DNA of 64,000 bases from Piscinibacter sp. XHJ-5. Lineage in GTDB: Bacteria > Pseudomonadota > Gammaproteobacteria > Burkholderiales > Burkholderiaceae_C. Shown here in pieces: positions 25,384-34,635 of the stretch. The stretch lies in assembly GCF_029855045.1 (NCBI RefSeq), contig NZ_CP123228.1, positions 5,146,001-5,210,000 on the forward strand. The letters are read 5' to 3'. Below the pieces are notes generated by a model. The model had not been told where the DNA came from. It ran no database searches and was given only the letters and a program-made list of their open reading frames with translations. Positions within the stretch are counted from its first letter, which is position 1, and each line of letters starts with the position of its first letter. The position numbers and the translations under genes are program-made.

Positions 25384-26490
25384 ATGCGGATACTTTTCAT
25401 CAGCGGGGCCTTGTACGGCCACATCAACCCCATGCTGTCGCTGGCAGTGGCGGCAAAGCAGTCCGGCCATGCCGTCGCTTTCGCAAGCGGCCCGGACTTC
25501 GCCGACCACATCGAGCGGCGTGGCCTTCAGGCCTGGCGCGTGGGCATGACCCACGCGGAGGCGGGCGGCAATCGCCAGGGCTCCTGGCTCGCCTATTTCG
25601 AGAGCACGGCGGACCGCCGCGCCGCGGATCTTCTGCCACGCGCAGCTGCCTGGAAGCCGGAACTGGTGATCCACGAGGAGACCGAGCTGACCGGGCCGGC
25701 CGTGGCAGCCATCACCGGCGCGCGGCACGCCGTGCACGGGCTGGGCCGCATGCCGCCGCGCCGGATCTGGCCGCGGTTCGTCGAAGCGATATCCAGGCTG
25801 GGACAGCGCTGGGGAACGCCGGACGCGATGGCGGCGGTGGCCCGCGCGCCCTACCTGGACCTGTGCCCGCCTTCGCTGCAGTCGAGCGAAGCGCCGATCT
25901 GGCAGCATGTGCTGCCGCTGAAACCTGTCGCCATCCCGCCGTCGCCGACTGATCGTTTGCCCGACGGCCTGGACACGCTTCCTTTCCACCGCACGATCTA
26001 CCTGACGCTGGGGACGGTCTACAACGGAAACGTCGACGTGCTGGAGCAGGCGATCATCGGCCTCAGCACACTCGACGCGAACCTGGTCGTCACGGTAGGA
26101 GCGGACGGAAACCCGACGCGGTTCGGCCCGCAGCCCGCGCACGTCCGCATCGAAAGGTACGTGCCGCAAGCCTTGCTGCTGCCGCGTTGCAGCCTGGTCG
26201 TGTCGCAAGGCGGCTCGGGAACGCTGCTCGGCGCGTTCGGCTGCGGCCTGCCGCAACTCGTCCTGCCGCAGGGTGCGGACCAGTTCTTCAACGCCGACGC
26301 CGCCCTCGCCAGCGGCGCTGCGTTGTCGCTGGCGCCCGCGGAAACGAATACTGCTTCCATTGCGGCAGCCGCACGCCGCCTGCTCGACGAGCCGGCGTTC
26401 GCCGCTGTCGCGCGGCGCGTGCAGTCGGAGATCCGGGCTATGCCGGATGCTGCCGAAGTGCTGCGAACGCTGGCGCTACCCGCGGCGTGA
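25384..26490 (+). CDS. Glycosyltransferase, GT1/MGT-like
   Basis: A 368-residue GT-B fold glycosyltransferase related to macrolide and UDP-glucuronosyl transferases. The acceptor domain opens MRILFISGALYGHINPMLSL with the conserved HINP motif. The donor domain has VSQGGSGTLLGAFGCGLPQL and PQGADQFFNA, the nucleotide-sugar signature. Acceptor and sugar are unknown. I prefer the ATG at 25384 because it begins just before strand 1; a GTG at 25372 is possible. It converges on the acyltransferase gene with 25 bp between stops. Confidence 0.85.
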   Translation: MRILFISGALYGHINPMLSLAVAAKQSGHAVAFASGPDFADHIERRGLQAWRVGMTHAEAGGNRQGSWLAYFESTADRRAADLLPRAAAWKPELVIHEETELTGPAVAAITGARHAVHGLGRMPPRRIWPRFVEAISRLGQRWGTPDAMAAVARAPYLDLCPPSLQSSEAPIWQHVLPLKPVAIPPSPTDRLPDGLDTLPFHRTIYLTLGTVYNGNVDVLEQAIIGLSTLDANLVVTVGADGNPTRFGPQPAHVRIERYVPQALLLPRCSLVVSQGGSGTLLGAFGCGLPQLVLPQGADQFFNADAALASGAALSLAPAETNTASIAAAARRLLDEPAFAAVARRVQSEIRAMPDAAEVLRTLALPAA

Positions 26491-26515
26491 GCCGCGCGCA
26501 GCGCCCAGGCGGGCA

Positions 26516-27643
26516 TCAGAAGTAGCGCGTCACGACGTTGGGACGCTCGCGCTTCTTGCGCCAGTACCAGGCGCAAGGCCAGGCCATGAAGGCCATCAGC
26601 AGCAGCCATACGAGGTAGGTCGCCGCTAGGCCTCCCTTCGCGCGCACCAACGCAGCGGCGACGCCGAGCACGTAGAAGTGGACAACGTAGAAGAAGAAGG
26701 GCACGCGGCCGAACAGCTCGAACGGCCGCAGCGCCGCCGGCGTCTGCGTGCGGGTCAGCCGCCACACCAGCGCCAGCCCCGCGAACGTGGCGGCGAACGA
26801 CCAGGCCAGGAACGGCAGATCGGGCGGGTACTTCGCGAAGAACCAGAAGTCGAGGTGCGCGACGCCGGTGTACGGATAGGCGTTGCCGTACCCGCCGGGC
26901 AGCCGCACTGCCAGGAACAGCAGCAGGCACGCCGCGGCAAGCGCGGCCCAGAACCGTGCCGGGCTGCGTCGGACGGAAGCGTCGCGACCGACGACGAACC
27001 CGATGACGAGGATCGCGCACCAGGGCACGACGGGATACAGCGAACGCAAGGTCCCCGTTCGAACCGGCTCGTAGAGGATCGCACGCAGCGCCAGGGGCCA
27101 GACCGACACGTCGAGCAGCGGGTGCAGTGCCAGCAGCGCAACGGCCGCCGGCAGCAGCACCTTCGAAGGCACATGCCGCACGAGTGCGAGGACGATCAGT
27201 CCGGCGCCGATCGAGCTCAGCACCGCGAACGAAAAGAACCCCATCGCGGCGCGCGGCAGGCCCATGATCAACGCGTCGACTGCGATCAGCACCAGCCCGC
27301 GCACGACGAGCCGCCGCGTGACCTCGCGATCGGGCACGCCGCGCTGCCCGCGTGCAGCGCTGGTGAGCGCCACCATGAAGCCCGCCATGAAGAAGAACGC
27401 CGGCGCGACCGGAACGCCGGTGAAGCGCGTCAGGAACTGGAGCAGGTTGCCGGCCGCCGGTGGCGCGGCCGCGGCGAGCTCCTCGGCGCCCCGCCCGGCG
27501 TTGAACATCAACGATGCGTGGTCCAGCGCCATGTGCGCCACCAGGAGGCCGCGAAACACGTCGACGTAGCGTTCGCGGCGCGTCGAGGCGGGCGCTGCAG
27601 CCGCGGCAGCACGCTTTGTTTGCACATTCAGCGTCGATTCCAT
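26516..27643 (-). CDS. DUF1624/HGSNAT-like membrane acyltransferase
   Basis: A 375-residue integral membrane protein with about 10 helices. The N-terminal RRERYVDVFRGLLVAHMALDHAS is the hallmark of DUF1624 / heparan-alpha-glucosaminide N-acetyltransferase-like proteins, where the Asp and His form the transfer site. AFFFMAGFMVAL and PFFFYVVHFYVLGV are further family patterns. The role may be acylation of a sugar, which fits the adjacent glycosyltransferase. The ATG at 27643 has GGAG upstream. Confidence 0.82.
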   Translation of the reverse strand: MESTLNVQTKRAAAAAAPASTRRERYVDVFRGLLVAHMALDHASLMFNAGRGAEELAAAAPPAAGNLLQFLTRFTGVPVAPAFFFMAGFMVALTSAARGQRGVPDREVTRRLVVRGLVLIAVDALIMGLPRAAMGFFSFAVLSSIGAGLIVLALVRHVPSKVLLPAAVALLALHPLLDVSVWPLALRAILYEPVRTGTLRSLYPVVPWCAILVIGFVVGRDASVRRSPARFWAALAAACLLLFLAVRLPGGYGNAYPYTGVAHLDFWFFAKYPPDLPFLAWSFAATFAGLALVWRLTRTQTPAALRPFELFGRVPFFFYVVHFYVLGVAAALVRAKGGLAATYLVWLLLMAFMAWPCAWYWRKKRERPNVVTRYF

Positions 27644-27690
27644 CTTTGGCTCCGTCGAAGGCCGAATGATCCGCGGTGCAGGACCCGCCG

Positions 27691-27709
27691 GTCTTGAACG
27701 GCTGCGACA
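27691..27709 (-). promoter_or_regulatory. TGTCGC-N6-TCAAGAC element, site E
   Basis: Minus-strand TGTCGC-AGCCGT-TCAAGAC, a perfect match, lies 47 bp upstream of the DUF1624-like gene and points toward it. Confidence 0.65.
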
Positions 27710-27740
27710 TGCGGCGCCGCTATTCATCGCGACACGATCT

Positions 27741-27759
27741 GGTCGCGCCTGTTCAAGAT
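27741..27759 (+). promoter_or_regulatory. TGTCGC-N6-TCAAGAC element, site F
   Basis: GGTCGC-GCCTGT-TCAAGAT has two mismatches to the consensus. It lies 76 bp upstream of the small ORF at 27836 and points toward it, divergent from site E. Confidence 0.5.
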
Positions 27760-27835
27760 CGGGCGAGGCAATCCGCGGAGACTGCTGTGTCGGCACGGCG
27801 CAGGGCTGCTGCCAACAACCTCCCAAGGAGTACAA

Positions 27836-28057
27836 ATGAAGATGAACGAATGGCGACCGGCATGGTGGCTGGCGACGGCGGCGGCACTGCTGGCCGTCGG
27901 CGCGGTTAGCGCAGCCGCAACAGGTGTCGTGTCCGACCCGACGAACCCGTCGAGCCGCTCGGCCGTGAACGGGGCCGATCACATGTCGGACCAGCACCGG
28001 CAAGGGGCCGGTGGATTCGGCGCCGCGGCTCCCCGCCGCCGGCCCGAGTCCTCCTGA
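27836..28057 (+). CDS. Small secreted-type ORF, possibly truncated
   Basis: A 73-codon frame with a convincing ribosome site (AAGGAG, 7 bases before ATG) and a signal-like start (MNEWRPAWWLATAAALLAVGAVSAAATG). The rest is low-complexity (SDPTNPSSRS, then GAAAPRRRP) and unrecognised. It may be the intact N-terminus of a gene whose body has been lost. It precedes the broken oxidase-like gene. Confidence 0.4.
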   Translation: MKMNEWRPAWWLATAAALLAVGAVSAAATGVVSDPTNPSSRSAVNGADHMSDQHRQGAGGFGAAAPRRRPESS

Positions 28058-28416
28058 CATGGACAGCCTCATGCTTTCAAGAACTGCCTCGTTGTCGGCG
28101 TGACGCTCGGCCTGTATGCCGGCATCACGCGGGACTTCCGCCTGACCCATGTCCATGTCAACGTCAACGTGCTCGGCTGGGTGACGCTGGGTCTGGTCGG
28201 CCTGCTCTACGGCATGCACCCGCAGCTCGCGCGGGGCTGGGTGCCGCGGTTGCTACTCGTGATGCACAACGTCGGCCTGGTGAGCTTCATGGGCGGCATC
28301 TCGTACGGCATGCTGACCGGGCACAACACGGTGCTGCCGGTGTGGCCGCGGGCGCCAGCCTCGTGATGGCCGGTGTGTTGACCTTCGCGCTGCACGTCGA
28401 GCGCCGAATGCGCTGA
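28058..28416 (+). pseudogene. Haem-copper oxidase subunit I-like membrane protein, frameshifted
   Basis: The frame reads VVGVTLGLYAGITRDFRLTH, then VLGWVTLGLVGLLYGMHPQL and SFMGGISYGMLTGHNTVLPV. This resembles the short cbb3 oxidase subunit I-like proteins with a conserved HVHxNxLGW. After VLPV one base appears to be missing; the next frame continues AAGASLVMAGVLTFALHVERRMR to a stop at 28416. No start codon with a ribosome site is present. Confidence 0.65.
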
Positions 28417-28441
28417 AGAAGCGCCGCCGGCGCCGGCGCTT

Positions 28442-29998
28442 TCAGTCCCGCGCCGGCGCCCGTCCGGAACTGTCGACCGCGGTGCGGTACAGCAGCCGCT
28501 GATAGAACCGGATCATCTCGGCGTAGTTGCTCACCGACAGTCGCTCGTCGCTACCATGGATGCGGCTCGTGTCCTCGGGGCGCACGCGCACCGGCGAGAA
28601 GCGGTAGACCTTGTCGGTCAGGTCACCGAGGTGCTTGGAGTCGGTGCCGCCGACGACCAACCCCGGCGCGACCGCGACATCGCCGAACACGTCCTCGATG
28701 CTGCGCGCGATACCGCGATAGCCATCGGAGTCCAGCGGGCTGACGGCCGACGGCGGCTCGCCTTGCGGGAGCAACTCCACCTCGACGCCATGGTTCGCGA
28801 CCACCCGGCGGACGTGATCGAGCACTTCCTGCGCGCGGTCGCCGGGGAGCAGTCGGAAATTCGCGATGGCTTCCGCCGCGCCCGGCAGCACGTTCTCCTT
28901 GTCCCCGCCGCGAACGATGGTCACCGCCGTGGTGGTGCGCAGCATCGCATCGGTCACCGGCGACTGTTCCAGCGAACGCTCCAGCAGCGGCGCGAAGAGC
29001 CACAGGTTGGACAGCACCACGCGACGCGCCAGGCTCATGTCCGGCGCCAGTGCCGTGAACGTCTTGGATGCGACGACCTGCAGACGCGCCGGCATCGGCT
29101 GCGCCTCCAGCGCGGCGATCGCCCGACTCAGGTTGCCGATGGCGCCGCGCCGAGGCGGCATCGACGAATGTCCCGCATCGGCGGTGGCGCGCAGGCGGAT
29201 CGCGACATAGCCCTTCTCTGCCACGCCGACCAGGGCGACCGGCCGGCGTGCGCCGGCGATGATGCCGTCCGTCACCACCATGCCCTCGTCGAGCGAGTAC
29301 AGCAGCTTCACGCCCCGCGAGCGCAGCAACGTGGCGATCGCCTTCGCGCCTTGCGTGCCACCTACCTCCTCGTCGTGGCCGAAGGCGAGGAATACCGTGC
29401 GCGCCGGACGCGCGCCGTCGCGCAACATCGCTTCCACCGCCTCCAGCTGCGCCATCAGCCGGCCCTTGTCGTCCCAGGACCCGCGGCCCCACATGAAGCC
29501 GTCGGCGACGGTGCCCGCGAAGGGCGGATGCGTCCAGCGTGCGTCGGTGCCGGGCGACACCGGCACCACGTCCTGGTGCGCCATCAGCAGCACGGCCGGA
29601 GCGTTATCGTCGGTGCCGCGCCAGGTGTAGAGCAGGCTGTAGCCGCCCACCCGTTCGCGCTGGAGCCGAGCATGCACCAGCGGGAAGGTGCGTTCGAGGT
29701 AGGCGTGGAACTCGACGAAGGCCGCGGCGCTCGCGTCCGGCCGGTCCTGGTGGGAGATTGTCTGGAAACGAAGCGCGCCCGCCAGACGAGTCGCTGCAGT
29801 CGGTTCATCGACCACCGGCAAGGCGGCGGCTACACGGGCGGCTGTCGTGGGCGCCGGCGACCAGGTTGATGCCAGCAGCACGCCGACCAGGATGGCCAGC
29901 GACAGGGCCAATCCGCCCAGCGCCGCGTGCAGCAGTCGCCTCGGAGTGGTACGGGGGTTCGTGGCCGGAGGCCGATCGGTGGGTGCAGGTGCCGTCAT
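28442..29998 (-). CDS. M20 family metallopeptidase, PM20D1/carboxypeptidase S-like
   Basis: A 518-residue dizinc peptidase anchored by an N-terminal helix (GGLALSLAILVGVLLASTW). Metal and catalytic motifs are present: LLMAHQDVVPV, GRGSWDDKG, and the catalytic Glu in AFGHDEEVGGT, with a later GGTDSKHL and SRIHGSDERLSV. Family members hydrolyse N-acyl amino acids or C-terminal residues. The start at 29998 gives the signal anchor directly. The 19-bp element is 30 bp upstream. Confidence 0.9.
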   Translation of the reverse strand: MTAPAPTDRPPATNPRTTPRRLLHAALGGLALSLAILVGVLLASTWSPAPTTAARVAAALPVVDEPTAATRLAGALRFQTISHQDRPDASAAAFVEFHAYLERTFPLVHARLQRERVGGYSLLYTWRGTDDNAPAVLLMAHQDVVPVSPGTDARWTHPPFAGTVADGFMWGRGSWDDKGRLMAQLEAVEAMLRDGARPARTVFLAFGHDEEVGGTQGAKAIATLLRSRGVKLLYSLDEGMVVTDGIIAGARRPVALVGVAEKGYVAIRLRATADAGHSSMPPRRGAIGNLSRAIAALEAQPMPARLQVVASKTFTALAPDMSLARRVVLSNLWLFAPLLERSLEQSPVTDAMLRTTTAVTIVRGGDKENVLPGAAEAIANFRLLPGDRAQEVLDHVRRVVANHGVEVELLPQGEPPSAVSPLDSDGYRGIARSIEDVFGDVAVAPGLVVGGTDSKHLGDLTDKVYRFSPVRVRPEDTSRIHGSDERLSVSNYAEMIRFYQRLLYRTAVDSSGRAPARD

Positions 29999-30028
29999 GC
30001 CGCGATGGTGCTGTCGCGGGGTCGCCGC

Positions 30029-30047
30029 GTCTTGAAGCGGCGCGACA
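30029..30047 (-). promoter_or_regulatory. TGTCGC-N6-TCAAGAC element, site G
   Basis: Minus-strand TGTCGC-GCCGCT-TCAAGAC, a perfect match, lies 30 bp upstream of the M20 peptidase and points toward it. Confidence 0.65.
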
Positions 30048-30060
30048 CGGCCCTGGCGCC

Positions 30061-30665
30061 TCACAGGCTGCTGGCCCCGGGGCCCGGCCGCGGCGTGAAC
30101 TTCAGCGGCAGCCGGTCCAGCGCGCGCAGCCGCAGCCCCATGCGCCAGCTCAGCGTGTGGGGCGCGACCGCGAGCCGCAGGTTCGGTGCATGACGCAGCA
30201 GGCTGCCGATGGCCACGTCCGCGTTCATCCGCGCGCGGCGCGACCCCGCGCAGGCGCCCACCGCATCGTGTCGGGCCAGTTCCTCTACCGCCGCAGGCAG
30301 GCGGCGCGCCAGGTCGCGGAGCACGGTCGCCACCAGTTCATCATCGGTCATCGGGGCCGCGTGCTGCTCGCACACGATCAGCCAGCAGGTCGTCGCCGCG
30401 GTGTTGCCGCTTTCTCGGCCACGAGGACCCGCAGCGGATCCGTCAGTGCCTGCAGCGACGCCGTCCCGTCGGACGCGCCGGCGCCGCGCATCCATGCGGC
30501 GAGCCAGGCCCGCAGCCGATCGCGATGCGCCGGCGGCAATCCGATCAGGTTCGCCATGACGATCGACGACAGGGGGAACGAATAGTCGCGCACCAGCTCG
30601 GCTTCTCCGCGCGGCAGCATGCGGTCGAGCAGGTCATCGGCGACGGCCTGCCCCTGCGGACGTCA
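30061..30665 (-). pseudogene. Cytochrome P450 relic with internal deletions
   Basis: The right part reads GQAVADDLLDRMLPRGEAEL and PLSSIVMANLIGLPPAHRDR, a P450 helix B'-G region. The left part reads ELVATVLRDLARRLPAAVEELARHD, the helix I-K region with EE.R. It then jumps to ACAGSRRARMNADVAIGSLL, which contains the haem-thiolate Cys and helix L. The ExxR-to-haem segment and part of helix I are deleted, and the frames differ. Possible N-terminal remains (RALMNDDVLAARLVP) extend to about 30.9 kb. Confidence 0.72.
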
Positions 30666-30968
30666 GCACGCCAGCGTTTCCGGCGGGAGGGAACTGTGCG
30701 CGCGGCGTCGCAGCAAGGTGCGCCGTGGCACCAGCCTGGCAGCTAGCACGTCGTCGTTCATCAAGGCGCGTCGCAGTGTGGAAGGGGCGCCATCGTGCGG
30801 CGTTGCGACGCTGCCGTCTTGATGCAGGGCGACATCCGCCACGCCGCGGATCGTGGCGCCGCGATGCACAGGCCTGTGGGCCGTTGTGGAATGGACCACC
30901 AGATCGCACGCTGAAACGATGAGTGCCTTCGCATGCCGATGGGCGAGCGATCCTTCGAGGAGTTCCCG

Positions 30969-31241
30969 ATGCCCATTCTCATGACCGGCGAGGCGCAGGG
31001 CCTGACCGCTGAGACCTACCTGCACATGTTCAACCTGCTGGCGCTCGCGATGAAAGCCGCGCCGGGCTTCGTCCTGGACACCGCGCATCCGTTGGAAGGC
31101 GGCGGCTTCCGTGTCGTGGAGGTGTGGCGATCGAAGGAAGACTCTGACCGCTTCTTTGCCACCCAGGTGGCGCCGAACCTGGTGCCCGGGGTGCGGCCGA
31201 AGCGGCACACCCAGGCGCTCAGTTCGCTGCTGGCCGGCTGA
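30969..31241 (+). CDS. Small antibiotic-biosynthesis-monooxygenase-like (ABM/dimeric alpha-beta barrel) protein
   Basis: A 90-residue protein, PILMTGEAQGLTAETYLHMF through GFVLDTAHPLEGGGFRVVEV to SDRFFATQVAPNLV. The length and the beta-alpha-beta pattern with a C-terminal VEVW..KED..RFF match dimeric alpha/beta-barrel ABM-like proteins. Catalytic activity is unproven. The ATG at 30969 has GAGGAG upstream and is preferred over one at 30933. It converges on a broken AraC gene. Confidence 0.68.
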   Translation: MPILMTGEAQGLTAETYLHMFNLLALAMKAAPGFVLDTAHPLEGGGFRVVEVWRSKEDSDRFFATQVAPNLVPGVRPKRHTQALSSLLAG

Positions 31242-31251
31242 CGCTGGCCGC

Positions 31252-32197
31252 CTACGCGGCTTCCGCCAGTTCGCAGTACGCCGCGTGCGGACGCGGCACG
31301 CAGACCTGCGCGGGGCTGTCCTGCTGCAGCATCAGCACCCGGCCGGCCAGCACGCGGCGCAGCTCGGCACTCCCTGCCCAACGGCCCCAGGCCGCGATCT
31401 CGCCCGGCGTCACCAGAGCGACTTCGCGAAACGCGCGTGTCATGTGGGGCTGATCGGCGTAGCCGTGCTCCGCGGCGACGCGCATCAGTTCGCGGCCCGC
31501 CAGCACGAGGCCGCGGCCCGCTGGAAGCGCACCAGCCGCGTGTAGTTGCCGGGAGAGACGCCGAGCCAGCGCCGGAAGTCGCGCTCCAGCTGTCGCCGAC
31601 CGACCGAGACTTGCGCGGCGACGGCATCGGTGGAGGGCGGCACGCCGGCGCTGGCATACAGAATCATCGCGGCCTGCGACACGCGCCGCTGCGGGCCCGC
31701 CAGCGCGCGCGTATCGGAGATCCGCCGCTCCAGCCAGGCCGACAACCGATGCAGGCGCTCCTGCGGCGAGCCCGCCGCGGCCAGCGCGTGGCGCAGCGCC
31801 CGCTGCTCGTTCCAGCCGCCAAAGTAGGCCAGCGGCAAGCGGCAGTCGGTCAGCCCCTCCACTGGCGTGCGAAACGCCTGCAGCAGCCCCAGCGGCGTGA
31901 GCAGTGCGACCGCGAGCTCGCCCCCACCGGCCGAGCGGAACTCCGTCGGGCGGGTGCGCAGGGCCGACACCACGACTTCCACATCGCGCCCTTCGTCGGG
32001 TTCGCCGCAGAGCAGACCCGGGTCGCAGTACACGGTGACGAGAAAGAGGTCGGAGGGCAGCGCGGTGTGCCGATGGCTGTCCGGTGCGGACTTGCGCAAC
32101 CACGCCAGGCCAGCGCATGCGCCGCGAGGCGCTCCGGCCACGCGTCTGCCGCCCGCATGCCGCGGAAGGGGCCATCGAGGCGATGGGCGGTGTTCAT
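31252..32197 (-). pseudogene. AraC-family regulator, frameshifted
   Basis: The main frame has DLFLVTVYCDPGLLCGEPDE, VALLTPLGLLQAFRTPVEGL and the first recognition helix region VGRRQLERDFRRWLGVSPG. A one-base loss near 31500 (the codons for ALVLAGREL read ASCWRA) shifts the rest into another frame. There AEHGYADQPHMTRAFREV, the second HTH helix pair, runs to a stop at 31252. A second frame change near 32100 separates the N-terminus (MNTAHRLDGPFRGM). It resembles the intact AraC gene at 39419-40318. Confidence 0.78.
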
Positions 32198-32403
32198 GGG
32201 ACAACGGCAATGACAGACAGGGGCGCGACGATATCGGCGGGGTCCACCGGAGGCTTGCAGGTTTGCGTCACGGAAGTGCCAGCCCCCTAGAACGTGCGTG
32301 CGGTATCGCGTCGTACCGCACGGGCCCGACTGGACGGCGAGTCTCCAGAAGCCCCCAGCGGCTGTTGATTCCTCGCGGCCGCACAGGGGTGTGCGCCGAT
32401 CGA

Positions 32404-32933
32404 CGGCGCCTTACTCGAGGTGGGTGATGCGTCCGCCGGTGAACGGCCGGGTGGCCCGCGCGAGCTCGCTGGTCGCCGCGCGCTGCAGCAGTGCGGCAGG
32501 GCGCCGCCTGTGCGAGGTCGGCTGGTCGCTGTACGCCGGCCGGCGGCTATCTCGCGGCACCCCCTCGACGCCGACCCGGTTGCGCGGCCACGATGTCATC
32601 GGCTACGACAAGGCCCCGGCCGACACACCGGCCGCGCGATGGATCGCCACGCGCGCAGACGCCTCAAGCATCGTCATGCGCAACCGCGAGATGGTCGACA
32701 TGGTCGACGCCGCGGCTGCCGGCGCCGGACTCGCCCTGCTGCCCTGCCACTTGGCAGCCGCAGCGCCCGAGCTCGTGCGCATCACGCCGGAGGTACTGGT
32801 GGTGCGCGAGCTGTGGCTGGTCTATCGGCGCGAGGCGCGGCTGTCGGCCGCGGTGCAGGCGGCGATCCGCTTCACCATCGAGGTGATGGAGCAGGCTCGG
32901 CCCGCGCTGCTCGGCGACGCTGCCGTGCGCTGA
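32404..32933 (+). pseudogene. LysR-family regulator fragment (C-terminal effector domain)
   Basis: Only the C-terminal part of a LysR effector domain is present: RLRGHDVIGYDKAPADTPAA, IVMRNREMVDMVDAAAAGAG, LALLPCHLAAAAPELVRI and ELWLVYRREARLSAAVQAAI to the stop. The DNA-binding N-terminus is absent and the sequence upstream has no LysR features, so it is a deletion relic. Confidence 0.65.
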
Positions 32934-32935
32934 CG

Positions 32936-33840
32936 CTAGCGCAGCGTGTTGGCCCGGATGGCGTCGCGGCCGGCCCAGACGGCGATGGCCGCGCCCGCGC
33001 CGTCGAGCGCGATGCGTGCCCCGCTTGCCGCCGCGCCTAGCTCGCGGCCGATCGCGAGCGGCCGACTCGGTGCCTCGTCGCCTGCCGGCAGGCGCGCCGT
33101 CATGACCTCGCTGCGCTCGCCTGAGCGATGCGCGGACCAGACTGCGACGGCGTCGCCGCGGCCATCGAAGCCGAGCGATCGCGGGATCGTGCAATCTGCC
33201 GGTCGCATCGATGCCGCGGACGCGGCCCCACGATTGCGCGATGGCATCGAAGCAGCGGCCCTCGGTGTGTTGATCGGCGCGCACCGCGCTGGTCCACAGC
33301 ATCACGGCGTTGCCGCATCGATCCACCGCCGCACCGGCCGGCAGACGCCGGTGCCGACGGTGTGCAGGGCCTCGGGTGCCTGCCAGCCGCCTCGCCGCAG
33401 ATCGCAGCGGCGCGCCATCAACAGCCTGCCCGCCGGACAGACCGCAATGAGGTCCTGCGACGGGCCGGTGGCGATATGCGGTGGCGCAGCGACGTCGACG
33501 TGACGGACCACGCCGACCGCGGGATGGCCGCGTCGTACCACGCGAGCCGCGCGATCGACACGCCGTCGCGGCCGGCAGACCTGCGTTGCAACGCCAGCAG
33601 CAACGCGCCGTCGGGGCCGATCGACAGCCGCAGTTGCTGCGCCGACCCGCCTTCGCGCCGCGGACCGCCCCATTGAACTGACACATTGCGTTCCAGCCGT
33701 TCGGCGCCGAACCCCTTGTCGATGTCGCACGCTGCGGGCCGCGGCGAGGCCGGCTCAGCGCAGCCCACCAGCTGCTGCGCGACCGCCAGGGCGACGACGA
33801 CACGGCAGCACGGCGCCACGCGACGCGAGCCGGTGCCGGG
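32936..33840 (-). pseudogene. Lipoprotein of unknown function, multiply frameshifted
   Basis: One minus-strand frame begins VALAVAQQLVGCAEPASPRP, a lipobox, and continues through NVSVQWGGPRREGGSAQQLR, LSIGPDGALLLALQRRSAGR and ARLAWYDAAIP. Later segments, GNAVMLWTSAVRADQHTEGR and then LGFDGRGDAVAVWSAHRSGE and RIALDGAGAAIAVWAGRD, lie in other frames. The repeated (G)xAxAVW units suggest a beta-propeller-like repeat protein. At least two frame changes break it. It follows the haem-oxygenase-like gene and was probably the last gene of that operon. Confidence 0.55.
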
Positions 33841-33847
33841 GCCATGC

Positions 33848-34558
33848 TCACGATGCTTGCGCCCAGCGCTCGGCCAGCCGGTCCATCGCATAACGATGCA
33901 GCTCGTCGGTCCAGTCGGAGAACAACACGAAAACCTGGTCGACACGCGCGATCGCGTCGTCGCGCAGCGCGGGGTCGAGCGCGATGGCGGCCAGCTCGGC
34001 GTGATCGTTGTTCATCGCGTGGCCGGATTCGCGCTCGAAATGGAACTCGCCGCAATAGCGCAGCTCGACGCCGGTCTCTTGCTGAATGGTCTCCGCCAGC
34101 TTCGACGTCAAGGAGAACAGGACGTTGCCGGTTTCCTCGATCGCCTCGACGATCGCCAGGCGCACCGACGGCGCGGCGCTCCACACGAGATGGGCCAGTC
34201 GGGTCGACAGCAGGCGGCTGTGCACGGTCGCGTCACTCCACAGAAAGCGCAGCGTCTCGCCGGGCGGCACCGCCGCCGCATCGTGGCCCAGCTTCGCGAA
34301 GTCCTCGAGATACCACGGCCAGTGGTGGTCATCTTCGTATGTGTGCTGGTTGATCATAAGCAGGTGCGGGTCGTCTGTGGGTTCGACACGCAGCACGTAC
34401 CGGTTCAGATCGCCGAAGCTGAGGATGAACGGCGCCATGCAGGGATAGAACGCCAGCCGATCCTGCGGCGACAGCCGTTGGTCGCGCAGGTATTCGAAGA
34501 GCGGCCGGCGCGCGAAGTCGCGCTTGCGGCGGAGGATGTGTTGAAGAACGGTTTTCAT
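33848..34558 (-). CDS. Haem-oxygenase-like fold protein, uncharacterised
   Basis: A 236-residue, mainly helical cytoplasmic protein. Conserved-looking metal-ligand candidates are INQHTYEDDHHWPWYLEDF, EAIEETGNVLF, EFHFERESGHAMN and FVLFSDWTDELHRYAM. The E...H spacing is reminiscent of the haem-oxygenase-like/TenA superfamily that includes diiron N- and C-oxidases. Function is not known. It lies downstream of a fatty acyl-CoA/AMP ligase in the same operon, which would fit an oxidase acting on an activated or fatty substrate. Confidence 0.55.
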   Translation of the reverse strand: MKTVLQHILRRKRDFARRPLFEYLRDQRLSPQDRLAFYPCMAPFILSFGDLNRYVLRVEPTDDPHLLMINQHTYEDDHHWPWYLEDFAKLGHDAAAVPPGETLRFLWSDATVHSRLLSTRLAHLVWSAAPSVRLAIVEAIEETGNVLFSLTSKLAETIQQETGVELRYCGEFHFERESGHAMNNDHAELAAIALDPALRDDAIARVDQVFVLFSDWTDELHRYAMDRLAERWAQAS

Positions 34559-34613
34559 GGAATGGTGAGTTCAGGAATGAAGCGCGGCGATTATTGAATC
34601 CAAGCGCGCGCGG

Positions 34614-34632
34614 GTCTTGACGGATCGCGACA
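34614..34632 (-). promoter_or_regulatory. TGTCGC-N6-TCAAGAC element, site H
   Basis: Minus-strand TGTCGC-GATCCG-TCAAGAC, a perfect match, lies in the gap between the acyl-CoA ligase and the haem-oxygenase-like gene, 55 bp upstream of the latter. This suggests an internal promoter. Confidence 0.62.
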
Positions 34633-34635
34633 CGA

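Noticed and set aside
30905..30930. A twelfth TGTCGC-N6 element upstream of the ABM-like gene (GATCGC-ACGCTG-AAACGAT)
   Set aside because: Six mismatches to the consensus; too weak to list.
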